From Parapristionchus giblindavisi (Eukaryota; Nematoda; Chromadorea; Rhabditida; Diplogasteridae), in the NCBI GenBank assembly GCA_943737045.1, contig CALSFV010000252.1, positions 434,001-498,000 on the forward strand: a stretch of 64,000 nucleotides of DNA, in the 5' to 3' direction. Each line of letters starts with the position of its first letter. The stretch's first letter is position 1. Of this stretch, positions 35,301 through 46,759 are shown one piece after another. A model generated the notes under the pieces. It searched no databases. It had not been told where the DNA came from and was given only the letters and a program-made list of their open reading frames with translations. The position numbers and the translations under genes were made by a program.

Positions 35301-38300
35301 AGTTGAATTGAGGAAGCAGGATTTTCTTATTAGAATTACATTCATGTGTGAAGTGATTAATACTCACTCATGATCTCATAATTATCAAATGAAATGCTAA
35401 TTACCTGTTGATCCACCAATTATCGATTGGTTGATCTCCAAAATATCGATTAACTGATTGTCGATTGATATATATATATTTTTCTTTTCGATACTGGTTA
35501 ATTTCCCATGAGCATAAAAGTGGAATATTGGTTGTTTCATTTCACCAGTTGAATTGAGGAAGCAGGATTTTCTTATTAGCCTTAGAGTCATGTCTTAAAT
35601 GATGCGTCTTTTTTTTCATTTCTAATCGACTAATTATCCAATGAAATGCTAATTACCTTTTGATGTGACAATCATCGATAGGTTGAACTTCAACATATCG
35701 ATTAGCTGATCTACTGTATTATGGATTTCTATATTTAGTTCTTCGGCGATCTCAAAGAAGGCAGCAGCAGCAAAGGAGAAGGAGAAGCGGAAGTCGGTGC
35801 ATTGGGGTGATGATGAGGAGGGTGGAGAGTTGGAGAAGGAACACCTAATTGAACCTAGAGATGAGAAGAAGATGAAGAAGAAGAAGAAGGTAGGGAGAGT
35901 ATTGATTTATTGATTGGTACTTTATTGATTGATTGGTAGTTCACAATGATTCTGTCCCCGATAAAGACCATTATATTGATTTTAGTACTGATTTATTGAT
36001 TAATATTGATTATTCTGAAGAAGCAAATGTGCGGATATGATTTATTAATTGATATTGAGAAGATTACAATGCATACGGTTTTGGATTATTGAAATATTGA
36101 TTTTTTTGCAGCAGCAGCCTGAGGAGGAGGAGGCAGTCGAAGAACCTGTAGAGGAGCGGGTGCTGCTCGGTCCCGCTGATGAGGAGGATGACAAAATGAC
36201 GCCCCTCAAGGCTTCCATCAGAAAGGTGATGGACTGTGCTTTTATGGTGATTGAGAAACCGCGATCTCGCTGGTTCTCATACATGGGAGAGGGTAATTGT
36301 AAAGTAACTTGCTGACGGAATCGCTAGAAATAGCTTGTGAGATGTGGAGAACATTGGTGATTTTGTTTGTCGTACCTGTGTGATTGATGTTTCACGGTCA
36401 ATCTATATCCTAATTGAAATCAATCATATTACACAGAGATTAAATTTACCCGAATGCCGTTAGTTGGCGAACGATTTGCCCGTATTCAGACAAATGCTAG
36501 CCGATATATGGGCAAATCAGTGGTTTTTGGGCTACCATTTGCCCGAATGTGGGCAAATCGTGTACACAAGTAGCGTAAGTTGGCAAATCTATTACCCATA
36601 TTTGGGTAAGTTTGCTCTCAGTGTAATAAGAGAAGAATTTTGCAGATCAAGAAGAAGATTGCGGAGCTCGAGGAGGAGCATCTGCAGCCGCGTGCATGGC
36701 AATTGCAGGGAGAGGCGAGCGGACGAGATCGTCACCAGAACGCCCTTCTCGAAGATCACTTTGAGTATGATCATGGAACGAAACGAGGTGGGTATACGGT
36801 AGGATACTGTTGCCTGAATCAGGGACCTATTGATTAGTAGTTTATAGCTTTCATAGCGTGCATAGTACAATACGTCATACTGATATCAGTATTTTTAAGT
36901 TGATTTAATAATTTAATAATGTAATTATCGTTGTAATTCCAGCGCCGGAAGTGACGGAGGAGTTCAACGCGCGCATCGAAGCTCTCATTCTGCAGCGTGT
37001 GAAGGACAAGGCCTGGGACGATCCCGTGCGAGTCGTGAGGGCAGAGGAGCGCACTGAGGAGTACAGGTATCATGTTATTTTATGGTGTTGATGAAACTGG
37101 AATCTGACGGGTTCGGAAGCATTGAATGAGGATATTGGCTTGTTCAACGGTTAATCGATAATTTGGTTTCTGTTCTAGTGAACATTTGTTGTCAATTAGT
37201 GTATAATATCGGTAATATGTTTTTCTTTCATTAGATTCAAATTAATTATTAAAATTATATATTTTTAATTCTCACATTCTTTTTGCTGCTATAGGAATCA
37301 GATTGCCGAGGAGGATCTGTTGGTTAAGAAGAGTCTGACGTCGGTCTACGAGAAGGAGTACGAGAAGGCACAGGCAAGCTGTTATTTTATATTATACGTT
37401 GAAACCAGAAAACAACTGGCCAATCAGTATAGCTATCCATGAATGCTGGCAAACGTGACGTCACGATCGTAGGCGTTTGCCAAAGATCGCTTGTGACGTC
37501 AACGTTCATGGATGCCGTCTCAGGCAACAGCAATGTTATTGTGATAAAATGTACACTCAACAGTGTGGTCTCATCTCCGTTTCTTGTATCCATTACGAAG
37601 ATTCGGGCTTATTAAATGTTTTAGAATGTTAATTGAGATTTAATATGTGCACATTCAGGAAGGCGCTGACGCCACGTCCTCCGAGCCCGCGGAAGATCCG
37701 AAGCACGCGGAGATCGACAAACTATGGGACAGATTCATCGGAAATGTCGATGCACTCTTCCACTTCAAGGTCACGCCCCAGGCGGTGAGTGTTTTTTTCT
37801 CTCTCAAAATTGTATATTTCATGATCCTGTATTGCCGCGGGATAGAATGGTGTCCCTTTTTTTACTAAAAGATCAAATGTAGAGATGAGATCAAATCTCA
37901 CAGATCATGTTTAGTATTTTGCTTGATGCTGTTGCATGGATCCGCCGGGTTGTGTTGTGAAGGGTGTCTTGAAAACCATAATGAAAGGGTTTTCTCTCAT
38001 TCGATTACTCGGATGATAAGAATGTGATAAGAGTAACGATGTCTCTTTGGGACATTGATTAGTTTGATTAAAATTACCAAGATATTATTTAATTATTTAT
38101 TTATTTCACATTGAAGAAATGGTGCGACGATTTAACGAAAATTTGACGAAATGGGCTTAAGGCAAGGGTGAGTGGCCAGAAACAGATGGAAGAAGCTGTA
38201 TTTAATTAAATATTAATCAGCATTTTTTTATCTCTTCCTTTTGAGGATCGCGTGGTTATATTAACGACTTATTTATTTTATTTATTTATATTAATATTTT

Positions 38301-40224
38301 GCTTCTTGCAGGTGAAACCCGAGGTGCGCATCGTCTCCAACATGTGTGCATTGCGGAAGGAGGAAGTGGGAGCGATGGCCAGCACCGAAGCCATGCTCGT
38401 TGCTCCTGAAGAGGTACGGTAGTTTTGCCGAGGGTTACGGTATCTTGTAAGGGATTATGGTAGTTTGCGATGCGGGTTACGGTAACTGGTAGATCATGTG
38501 GTAACTGCATTGATTGGACATGATCGCATTATTGATTGATTATCGATTGATGCGTATTGCAGGTGAAGAAGCGAGAGAAGGGCTTGGTGAAGGGCGTAGA
38601 GGAGCGTGATGCGACGGATAAGAAGAGGGAGAGGAGAAAGAAGAAGATGAAGCAGAGGTATGTACGAAGTTGGACAACTAAATGAGATCGTTCTTGTTTC
38701 AATCTTGGTCAATTTCTTGGTGTAAAGAAACCAGAAAATAACGGGTCCGGGGGTTGCTTATTGTTAGGGAGTGATCGTTTCCACCAGGCGGTTTATGGTT
38801 TTGTATTTCCCATTTGTTCATAGTTGTTCGATGAAATATTGCTGGTTCTTTGAAAAGAATGTGATTAAAAGGTATTTTAAATTATATATTAATCGGAAAA
38901 ATTATATTTTATTATAATTTTAATAATACAAATCTAAGAAATCATAGCGAGTCAGGGGGTTGCTATTGTTAGGGATTGATCATTTCTACCAGGCGGTTTA
39001 TGGTTTCGTATTTCCCATTTGTTCATAGTTGTTCAATGAAAATTGATGTTTCTTCAGAAAACATGTGATTAATAAAATATTTATAGTTATATGGTAATTG
39101 GAAGAAATTATATTATATTATAATTTTAATAATATAAAATTATTATTTATATTAAGAGCGATTGTGGAGCAGCACGGAGAGGAGGCACTGAAGCGAAAGC
39201 TCGAAAGGGATGAGAATGGAGTGGAGAAACCGAAGAAGAAGAAGAAGAAGATGGTTGATGAGAATGGAGCTGCTGTGGTTAGTGGCTTTATTTATTTATT
39301 TATTTATGTTTTTTTATTTTTATATTTATTTAATTGTACTCACAAGATCCTTTGCTGTATGTTCTAGAGGAGCTTTAATTGATGCGGCTGGGTCTTATTA
39401 ATTATATACTAGGATAATAGCGAATCAAAAGTAGTAATTGGTAGGGGGGCTTGATTCACTGTTTCGGCCGTTATGTTTTAGACAGTACATGCACGTCTAC
39501 GTGCTTGATTTGCTGTATGTATATCGCAAGAGAGAGAGGCTTCCCTAATCTTGGTTGCTGCGGTGTCTGGCCACCTGGTTGTTTTGCGCTTCATGATTTT
39601 GATTAGAAAGAGCACGCAGTTATGATGCGATTTCATTGGACATGATGCGATTTTATTAAACATCATAACTGCGCGACTCTTACAATTAGTTTGCGTGAGA
39701 CTGAACAAAAGAGAAAAAACGTGATTGCTGGATTCAAATATTAAATTTAATTAAGTTAAAAAGGAATTAGTCAATGTTTGCATTCATTCATTTACATTGA
39801 TACTTCGATCATAGATGATTGAACTTTACATGAAACTAGTACCCCCTTCTAAATGTCTATTTATTTAATTAAATATTTTAAAAAAAACAATTTAATTATG
39901 TGTTCACTTACAGACTGCCCCTTCGACAACGACTGCGGGCAAGTTCAAGAGCACAGATTTCTTCACGAAGCTCCAGGCCACCGTTCAGGTTTGATCTTTG
40001 ATCTTTGATCTTTAATCTGAGACCCCCCCCCTGAGCTAAACTACTACTGGTTGGTGAGCGACCAGTGATTTTGTGTTTCATGATATTCCTAAATCTTTAA
40101 TGAGATCGTGGAAATGTCGGTAATATACTGCCTTTCGATTCAGAATGAGCTCGTCGCAAAGACTACTAAGAGCACGAAGACTGCGGCCAAGAGCAATGGC
40201 ACGTCGGCCAAGTATAAGCTATAA
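22345..40224 (+). CDS. MPP10 U3 snoRNP / SSU processome protein with long N-terminal extension
   Basis: MPP10 is a nucleolar subunit of the U3 snoRNP that works with IMP3 and IMP4 in early 18S pre-rRNA cleavage. 28 exons keep one frame (1150 aa): 22345-22458, 22525-22583, 22734-22805, 22996-23047, 23119-23245, 23577-23740, 23787-23912, 24052-24537, 29182-29268, 29357-29529, 30792-30852, 30951-31061, 31540-31671, 32371-32492, 32650-32791, 32980-33081, 35022-35134, 35739-35889, 36112-36225, 36646-36787, 36943-37066, 37295-37373, 37659-37784, 38312-38413, 38563-38657, 39157-39277, 39914-39988, 40144-40224. Family blocks match human MPHOSPH10: VDDETIWQQI (about 522), VDDRFFSLAQMEEA (about 679), RAWQLQGEA (about 852), NALLEDHFEYDH, KAWDDPVR (about 903), ATDKKRERRKKK (about 1043), ending KYKL. 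Residues 1-400 are a SPKK/TPRR-rich acidic extension. Exon 22 uses a GC donor. A second start in exon 9 is possible. Confidence 0.92.
24538..29181 (+). other. 4.6-kb intron 8 of MPP10, CT- and GA-rich
   Basis: The largest intron of the gene. It contains long pyrimidine tracts (24930-25330, 26225-26335 with a (CT)n run, 27130-27330), purine tracts (25355-25445, 27005-27060, 28130-28240), a TCTGTCTGTC tract near 24830, a copy of the GAGCTCGAT dispersed repeat at 28617-28695, and GATCTTTGATC repeats near 25673. Open frames here are low-complexity and not supported. It separates the Ser/Pro/Lys-rich exons from the MPP10 core. Confidence 0.6.
29530..30791 (+). repeat. CT-rich tracts in MPP10 intron 10
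   Basis: GA-rich at 29605-29690 (a GAGAGA run), then CT-rich from 29720 to 30180 with CTCTCT runs. The long plus-strand frame (Leu/Ser-rich) is an effect of the CTCTCT repeats, not a gene. Confidence 0.7.
33128..34898. mobile_element. 1.77-kb inverted-repeat element flanked by TTAA
   Basis: Arms of about 560 bases (33128-33690 and 34330-34898) are near-perfect reverse complements starting GACACCGGCTCAGTGAGAT. TTAA lies on each side (33124-33127 and 34899-34902), the target duplication used by piggyBac-type elements. A second diverged copy of the inner arm (33770-34000) lies in the middle. No transposase is present. It sits in intron 16 of MPP10. Confidence 0.8.
35255..35720 (+). repeat. Tandem duplication in MPP10 intron 17
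   Basis: Bases 35258-35480 and 35505-35715 share GAGCATAAGAGTGGAATATT, GAATTGAGGAAGCAGGATTT and AATGAAATGCTAATTACC in the same order. The copies are moderately diverged. No coding potential. Confidence 0.7.
36432..36623. mobile_element. 192-bp MITE in MPP10 intron 19
   Basis: Flanked by TA (36430-36431 and 36624-36625), with inverted ends CACAGAGATTAAATTTACCC and (other strand) CACTGAGAGCAAACTTACCC. About 95 percent identical by eye to 6559-6750. It lies 23 bases upstream of the exon 20 acceptor. Confidence 0.85.
37434..37515. repeat. Hairpin with two TGACGTCA sites in MPP10 intron 22
   Basis: ATCCATGAATGC at the left pairs with the complement near 37505-37515, and TGACGTCA occurs at 37456-37463 and 37494-37501, mirrored about the centre. 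TGACGTCA is the full palindromic CREB/ATF site. The hairpin is otherwise diverged from the one at 52437-52566. Confidence 0.55.
38745..39155 (+). repeat. Tandem duplication in MPP10 intron 25
   Basis: Bases 38748-38930 and 38955-39150 share GGGGGTTGCT, ACCAGGCGGTTTATGGTTT and CATTTGTTCATAGTTGTTC in order, and both end in an AT-rich tail just before the exon 26 acceptor. Confidence 0.75.
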
Positions 40225-41249
40225 GAGAATATTGATTGATTTATCGATCGATGATCTTTGATCTACACTATCTTACAATTTGTTACTGTTATATGTTTGT
40301 TCCCAATTGCTCTTCCATTCATATCATTTTAGTCAATATTACCCAAGCTGTTATGCTACTATGATTGTGCACTTTAGTGCAGCAAACTGCCACTTGCTGC
40401 ACACAATTCATTGCAGCAAATTGTTCATTGTTATTCCTTTATCCGTCGCCTCGTATTGTCCCCTATATCTCCTCCTTATCTTATCATTTGTATCTCCGTT
40501 TTCCGATCTAGCACACACACACATATACTATTATCCCTCTCTACTGTTTAGTTATCAGACACAATCAGTTTATCGATTAGTAGTGATTATATATGCTGCA
40601 GACTGCATACATATAAGATAGATATAGGCCTGTTTGTTTTGTGTTTCACTCAATCATTTTCCCTTGTTATTTTCTCGTATTATTGTTGGAAGCGCGATTA
40701 ATATAGTTCCCTCTATTTTGTTGTTGTTGTTTGTTGATCATTCACTCTGTTGCTCGGCCATCTCCCGCCTACAAGCACTACAGTATGCTGTAGTGTGGTG
40801 TGGCGCCCGTCCGCACCACCACCACCACACGCAAAGCCGCACCACGCTATAACGCGGATGCGGTTGCCTGTTGTGCGTGAGACATTCACCTATTCTATCT
40901 TGTTGTTTCAGCATAAACTTTGTTTTTGTATTTTGATTATTGATTATTGATTTTATCTGATACGGTTGATTGTCCGTCACACCTTTGTGTGTACCTTGCC
41001 GAAATGATCATTTATGACTAATCTTGCTCATTGTTAACTTAATTTACTAAACTAATTACTAAAGTTTCATTGTTTAGCGGTCTCACAGATCGTTTTCTAT
41101 ATCTCTTCTCTGCGTCTCTAACCTCGTCTATAGTGTGTCTGTTCTGTGTGTCTACATGTAGTTTATATATACCGCGGCATGGTGAACAGCCAGCCATATA
41201 CTGTGGGGGAGAGAGTGAGAGTGCCAGACGGCCAGACAGACACAATATC
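40225..41249. other. MPP10 3' flank, no gene seen
   Basis: Contains a GATCTTTGATC repeat right after the stop, pyrimidine-rich stretches, and a CACCACCACCACC run near 40820. The MPP10 3' UTR is probably here, but I cannot set the cleavage site. Confidence 0.4.
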
Positions 41250-42063
41250 ATGCAATCACATGGAAACGAGCGCGATCGTGATTTGCGAATGCCTATTCGT
41301 GGTTAGTATTTTTTAAATGCACACTCCGAGCTAATTTGGAACTATCCGCTCTACCAACGCTCTTTTGTAGATAAAGAAAGCCAGAGAGTATTACTAGAGA
41401 GGAAAATTTCAATTTAGCTCGGTTGTGCCTTTAAATATTACCTTTTCCCTTAGTCTTTTGTTTCAAACAATTCCTGATTGCTAATAATTGGTTACTCTAA
41501 AAGCCAAGCGAGCGACCATCCTTTGTGAGAGTTTTCTTTGCGAGCGGTCGTTCTGGCGTTTGATATTGTGGTGAGAATTTTTAAATCGGACAGTGGTATA
41601 GCTTGCTCGTGCTTTTATCTTGCGATTTATCTCATTCACTAGCCTCTCCTGCTGTTTTTCCGTTTCATCTAGTAAATAAGGAGCTGGGAAATGTGTACAT
41701 GTAGCGCTTGGAATGGCTTTTGCAAATGTGTCTCAGACGATTGCCAATATGTGTGTGAGTGAATGTGTGGAATGACATCACACTTGTTGATAAGGAGAAG
41801 ATTGAGTGAGAGTGAATTGCGCGCCATTCCATCAATCGTATCCTTGTCCAATTCCTGGTTGTCTGACCTCTTGATCTTTGATCTTTGATGTTGACCTTGT
41901 TCCTCTACTCTCGTGCCTATCATGCGGGAGGGGAATTGCTTATCTGCCGATGGTGTTTCGCATTCTTTCGCCCGGGTCATGCACATCGATCTCGTTATCA
42001 CGCGCCTTGTCTATTCTTGTTGTTGTTATGTTCTTTAATTAATTAATTTATTATTAATGTTAA

Positions 42064-42101
<38 letters not shown>

Positions 42102-42419
42102 CTGATATGATTAATTATCTCACATAACTTTCTTGTCTTGTTGTGGTCTTGTATTTTTGTGTTCTTTTCCCTGATTCTCGTTTATGGAAAAATGTTGATG
42201 ATTAAAATGTTGATGATTATTATTAAAGAGTGTCTGCTTGCAGGGGTAGAACCGGAGGCCTTCATCTTTTTTCTTCTTATTCTTATCTTCTCCCACTTTT
42301 ATCTCCGCCCGTATCTCACTCTCCGCGCGTGCCGCAAGCGGACTATCAAGCGTCGCTCGCTCCGGATCTCCTCTGTCCCCGCATATCCTTACTCTATCCC
42401 AATCTCATACCCATCATAA
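41250..42419 (+). CDS. Small single-pass membrane protein, family unknown
   Basis: Two exons, 41250-41301 and 42244-42419, join in frame (donor CGTGGTTAGT, acceptor TCTGCTTGCAG) to give 75 aa. The protein starts MQSHGNERDRDLRMPIRG, has one membrane segment (AFIFFLLILIFSHFYL, about residues 22-37), then a strongly basic tail RACRKRTIKRRSLRIS and a Pro/Tyr/Ser-rich end stopping at TAA 42417-42419. By charge the basic tail is expected to face the cytosol. The gene lies between MPP10 and MED15 in the same direction; its stop is 191 bases before the MED15 ATG, so the pair may be an operon. I do not recognise the family. Confidence 0.6.
41319..41429. repeat. ~110-bp hairpin element, copy 1
   Basis: Left and right halves are imperfect complements (GCACACTCCGAGCTAATTTG at the left; AATTTAGCTCGGTTGTGCC at the right) around a centre with a GAAAGCCAGAGAGTATTAC-like motif. 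Member of a six-copy family in this window. It lies in the intron of the small membrane protein gene. Confidence 0.75.
42058..42097. repeat. (ATT)n microsatellite
   Basis: About twelve ATT triplets. Similar AAT/ATT runs occur at 31969-31992, 45648-45685 and 46711-46756 in introns. Confidence 0.9.
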
Positions 42420-42610
42420 TCATCAACCAATACCTACTCGCCCAATCGATATTCCTGTTGACATACACTCTACAGTACCTCATCCTGGATATTCAATCGA
42501 TATAGTCAATACATATACCCTACTCGGATCAGTCAATCGATAAGACAAGAACGTAGTAGTGCACCACCAAGAGGAGCAGTGAGGAGAAAGCCCCGAAGAG
42601 CGTTGACAAG

Positions 42611-45600
42611 ATGAATATGGGAGGAGGCCCGCCGTATGCAGGCCAGCAGCCAAGTGAGTAAATTATTTATTTATTTATTAATATAATAACATTAAATGCA
42701 TTTAATAATAATATACTTTATACAGTGCAAAAGTATATTTAGCTGTTTGTTTAAAAAATGGTTATTTGTTTACTCATATATGTACAAATGCTAGTAGGTA
42801 CTTGTTTACTGGTTTATAGTCGTCGAATCTTTCACAGATAGTCAGCAATCTCTTATTGTCTCTAGAATCTGTAAATTACCAGTGACTTTAACGTTTCATT
42901 GAGTCTATATAGTTTAGCGGAAGTGCGCGGATGCTAGTTCGGATATTGAAATTGCGCGAATAAAACTATTATTCATTTCAGTGCAAATGACCGCTGAGCA
43001 GCACCAGCAGTACATGATGCAGCAACGGGTGATTATTGATTATTATTTTCGGACATTTTTTCTGAAATGAATTTTGATATGGATTTCCATATGTACTAAT
43101 TTTTAAAATTTTGCTTTACATGGGAAGAGAAAATAACGTTTTTATTATTTGATTAGACATGATTTACCGTAATAATAATAATAAATTTATCTGATCTCGG
43201 AGGGTATTTTAAGATTCATAATTAAATGTTTAAAAAATGAATTGTAGATGATGGCTCATCATCAAGCCATGGGCGGTCATCAGCAACAGATGCAGCAGCA
43301 GAGCCAACAGCAGCTCCAGCAGCAACAAGAAGGTGGAGGAGCTGCAGCTGCACAGCACCAGCTCCAGGGAGCTCCTGCTGGAGCAGCAGGCCGTATGCAC
43401 CCGAACGCTGCGGCACTGTACCAACAACAGCAGCAGGCACACCATCAACAGATGCTCATGCAACAGCAACAACAAGGTAGACATACATTTTCAGTACCCC
43501 CGCCGTTTATTTCTACATAATGGACCAATTCTTGAAATAGAGTGGGTTGATTCACAAAATTCCTTATTTTTCGCTTAAAAATGGTAATTTTAGGTTCCTT
43601 TTGCATCAAGTTTCCTAGAATTAGCCTTATGTAGTGGGTCAATCCTAGCATTGAGAGGGTATGGCAATGTATGAGCAAGGCAAATTGAGAGAGAGTGAAT
43701 GGATGATAAGTGGATTTTCCGCTCCCTCACAGAATTTTTTTACAAAGTCGTACGATTTAGGAAAATCGTTATTTTTCTCTTAAATTGCGATCTTTCGAAT
43801 ACAAAGGAACCTTATATAGTGGGTCGATCCTCACATTATGATGTTATGAAAATGTAGGTAAATTTGAAAATGCGCAGAGTAAATTGACAGAATCTAGTTT
43901 TCGGTCTTTTTATTATGATTTAGTTGAACACAACCTGGGCCAACAATACATCTTTTTTAAATATTATATATATTACTGCTATATTTTAGCTATATATTAG
44001 CTCGTTTTCATTCTACTTTGCAGGAAACACTAATAATTCATTGATCATTGACTCGTTGAAAAAAATCGATAATTGATCTCTTATGCCTGCAGGCATGTAC
44101 GGCCCGGGCGGCATGCAACAACAACAACAGCCACAGCCGCATCCAGGAATGGATCCCGCAGTCTACCAAGTGAGATCTTTCCCGTCGTATCTATCTTGTC
44201 GTAGATTATAACAATTGAATTTTAATTTTAAAATTTTAAAATATTTCATGATTCAATTTATATTCAATGAGTAGTGTTCGTTGGGAGTCTTAACTCATGG
44301 GGGAAGTTGCGATCAATATATAATAATAATAATAATACTTGGTGCTTGGAAGAGACCCGTATGCTAATCATTGCCATCTTCTCAGCGTATGGGTGGTCGT
44401 CCGCCTGACGGCACTCCACAGCAGCCGCCACCCCAGCAGCAGCTGGGCGTGGCTGGTCCCCGCGCCCAAGAGGCGCTGCGACCGGCGCAGCAAGAGCAGC
44501 AGCTCGCGGCGATGCGACGTCTGCAGCCCGAGGAACGCCAGATGATGCTCGATCGGATACAGAAGAAGCAGATGGAGATGATGGGCGCAGCGGGTACCGC
44601 AGCCAATGCCCAAGGTAGTTTATTGATTTGAAGCATAATGCCCAAGGTAGTTTATTGATTTGAAGCATAATGCCCAAGGTAGTTTATTGATTTTTTGCTA
44701 TCGGTTTTCAAAATGCGGTCAGGTTTTTCCCATTTTTGGCAAATTTGGCTCAAAATGCGGTCAGGCTTGGTACTTTGTTACATACTTTTCGACCTATGAT
44801 TTGAAGTTATTGATTGATTCATGTGCATTTTGTTTCCACTTGAAGACGAGAAAAATAGTAAATGAATTGGCGCTATTTTTCTCGTCTTATAGGTGGTCCG
44901 CATCCGGGAGGTCCCGGACCGGGATATCCGCCCGGCGCCATCGGGCAGCCGCCACCGGGTGGCCACATGGGCGCGGCGGTGACTGTCGGTGGGCAGCACA
45001 TGGGCGCGTCTTCGATGCAGATGCAGCGGCAGCAGGCGCTGCTCAACATCAAGCAGGAGCAGGGAACGGGGCCAAGTACCGTACTAGGTACTGACTGCAT
45101 TTGGGATTTAAATACCTAATTTGATATTTATTGATTTAATTTAGGAGGTCTGGGAGGCGGGCCAGGAGGATCGGGAATTGGCTCCATCAATCTGAATGTC
45201 AAGATGGAACGTATGTCCAGTTTGAACATTTCAAATGTGCTCTCATTTAACTGTTACATTAAGTGGGTCAATGAGACCTTTCTTTGTTTCAGCGCCTTCT
45301 TCTATGCATCCTGGCGTGAAGCAGGAGGCGGGCATCGGCGCTCATCTGATGCAGCAACAGCAACATCCTGGCATGAAGCAGGAGCCGGGAATCGGCGCCC
45401 ATCTGATGCAGCAACATCCTGGCATGATGGGCGACGATAGTCTGCAGCAGCAACAGCAGATGCAGCACCCGGGACTGCACCAGCAAGTCCCCGGTGGACC
45501 GGCTGGTCCCGCCGGTGGTCGTGCCATTGGTCTTGCCCAGCAGCAGCAAGTACCGTCGTCTGGGCTGGTTCCCTCGTTGGAAATGCCCAATCAGAAACGC

Positions 45601-46710
45601 AGAAGTACCAGGTGAATAGATATCTCATATAACGATTTTATTTAATAATAATGATAATAATAATAATAATATTAATAATAATAAACGTGTCTGCCTCAGA
45701 GGTGGACGTGGTGGCGGACGCGGAGGTGGCGCCGGACAAAGTCGCGCCCATGCAGCTGCAGTAGCAGCCGCCGCGGCAGCAGAGGCTGCGAATCCGCAGA
45801 TGACGGTGAAGCAGCACGTGCAGCAAACGCAGCAGATGCATGGTTAGTAGCGGTTTTTTTTTAAAATTTTAAATTAAGACTACGTTGCGTTGTCCTAGTT
45901 ATCAAACAAATTATTGTTAGTTTGCTTAGGATGGCTATAATCAATCGAGTAGTAGCTTTGACCTTCGTGTAAGTGGAATAGACGAAACATGAATTCACTG
46001 GGAGCAACTTTTCGAGAGAAAACATTAATTGGTTTCTATATTTATATTATGCTATGATCGTGAAAATATGACTAATAGCTACGTTGCGGATTTTCAAAAT
46101 GCAGTCTGGTTTTCAACAACAAATCCCAAAATGCGTAGTTTGTAACCTTCTTTTCGGCCTATGGTCATGACCATTGTAAGCAGCATTGTGAGCCATAACT
46201 AGATTTACTTTCTAAAGAATATAATTTAAATTGTTTTTTTTTTAAATTCTATCCCATAATATGACATTTTAAAAATGATTTTGCTTGTAGCAGCCGGTCA
46301 TCCGAGCGGCATGACGCCACAGCAGCACGCCGCATTCATGCAGCAACAGCAGATGCAGCAACAACACCAGGTAATAGTAATAATAATAATAATGTAATAA
46401 TAATGATAATGTAAACATGATAATTTCATTCCTTAAGATGAGCCAACAACAGCTCCAACATCAGTACATGCTCCAACAGCAGCAGCAACAACAACATCAC
46501 GCAATGATGATGCAGCAACAACAGCAAGCTGCTGCACAAGCTGCACAACAACAGGCTCAGCTGCAGCAACTGCAACAGCAACAGCAGCAAGCGATGAGTG
46601 GTACGAGAGGGATTTCTTACTATTTTTACAGTCTCGTAACATCAATATTGGATATAATGTTAAAAAACCTAAACCCTCTGGTTTACATGTCCATTACGTC
46701 AGTAATAAGT

Positions 46711-46759
<49 letters not shown>

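Noticed and set aside
40634..40980. His-rich and Trp-rich frames near a CACCACC run
   Set aside because: Short, repeat-driven and in the MPP10 3' flank with no splice support.
42230..42505. Second frame overlapping the small membrane protein exon (Pro/Ser-rich)
   Set aside because: The alternative frame that joins exon 41250-41301 in phase gives a membrane segment and basic tail, which is a better protein.
43222..46645. Leu/Val/Ala-rich minus-strand frames
   Set aside because: They are shadows of the CAG/CAA (Gln) exons of MED15.
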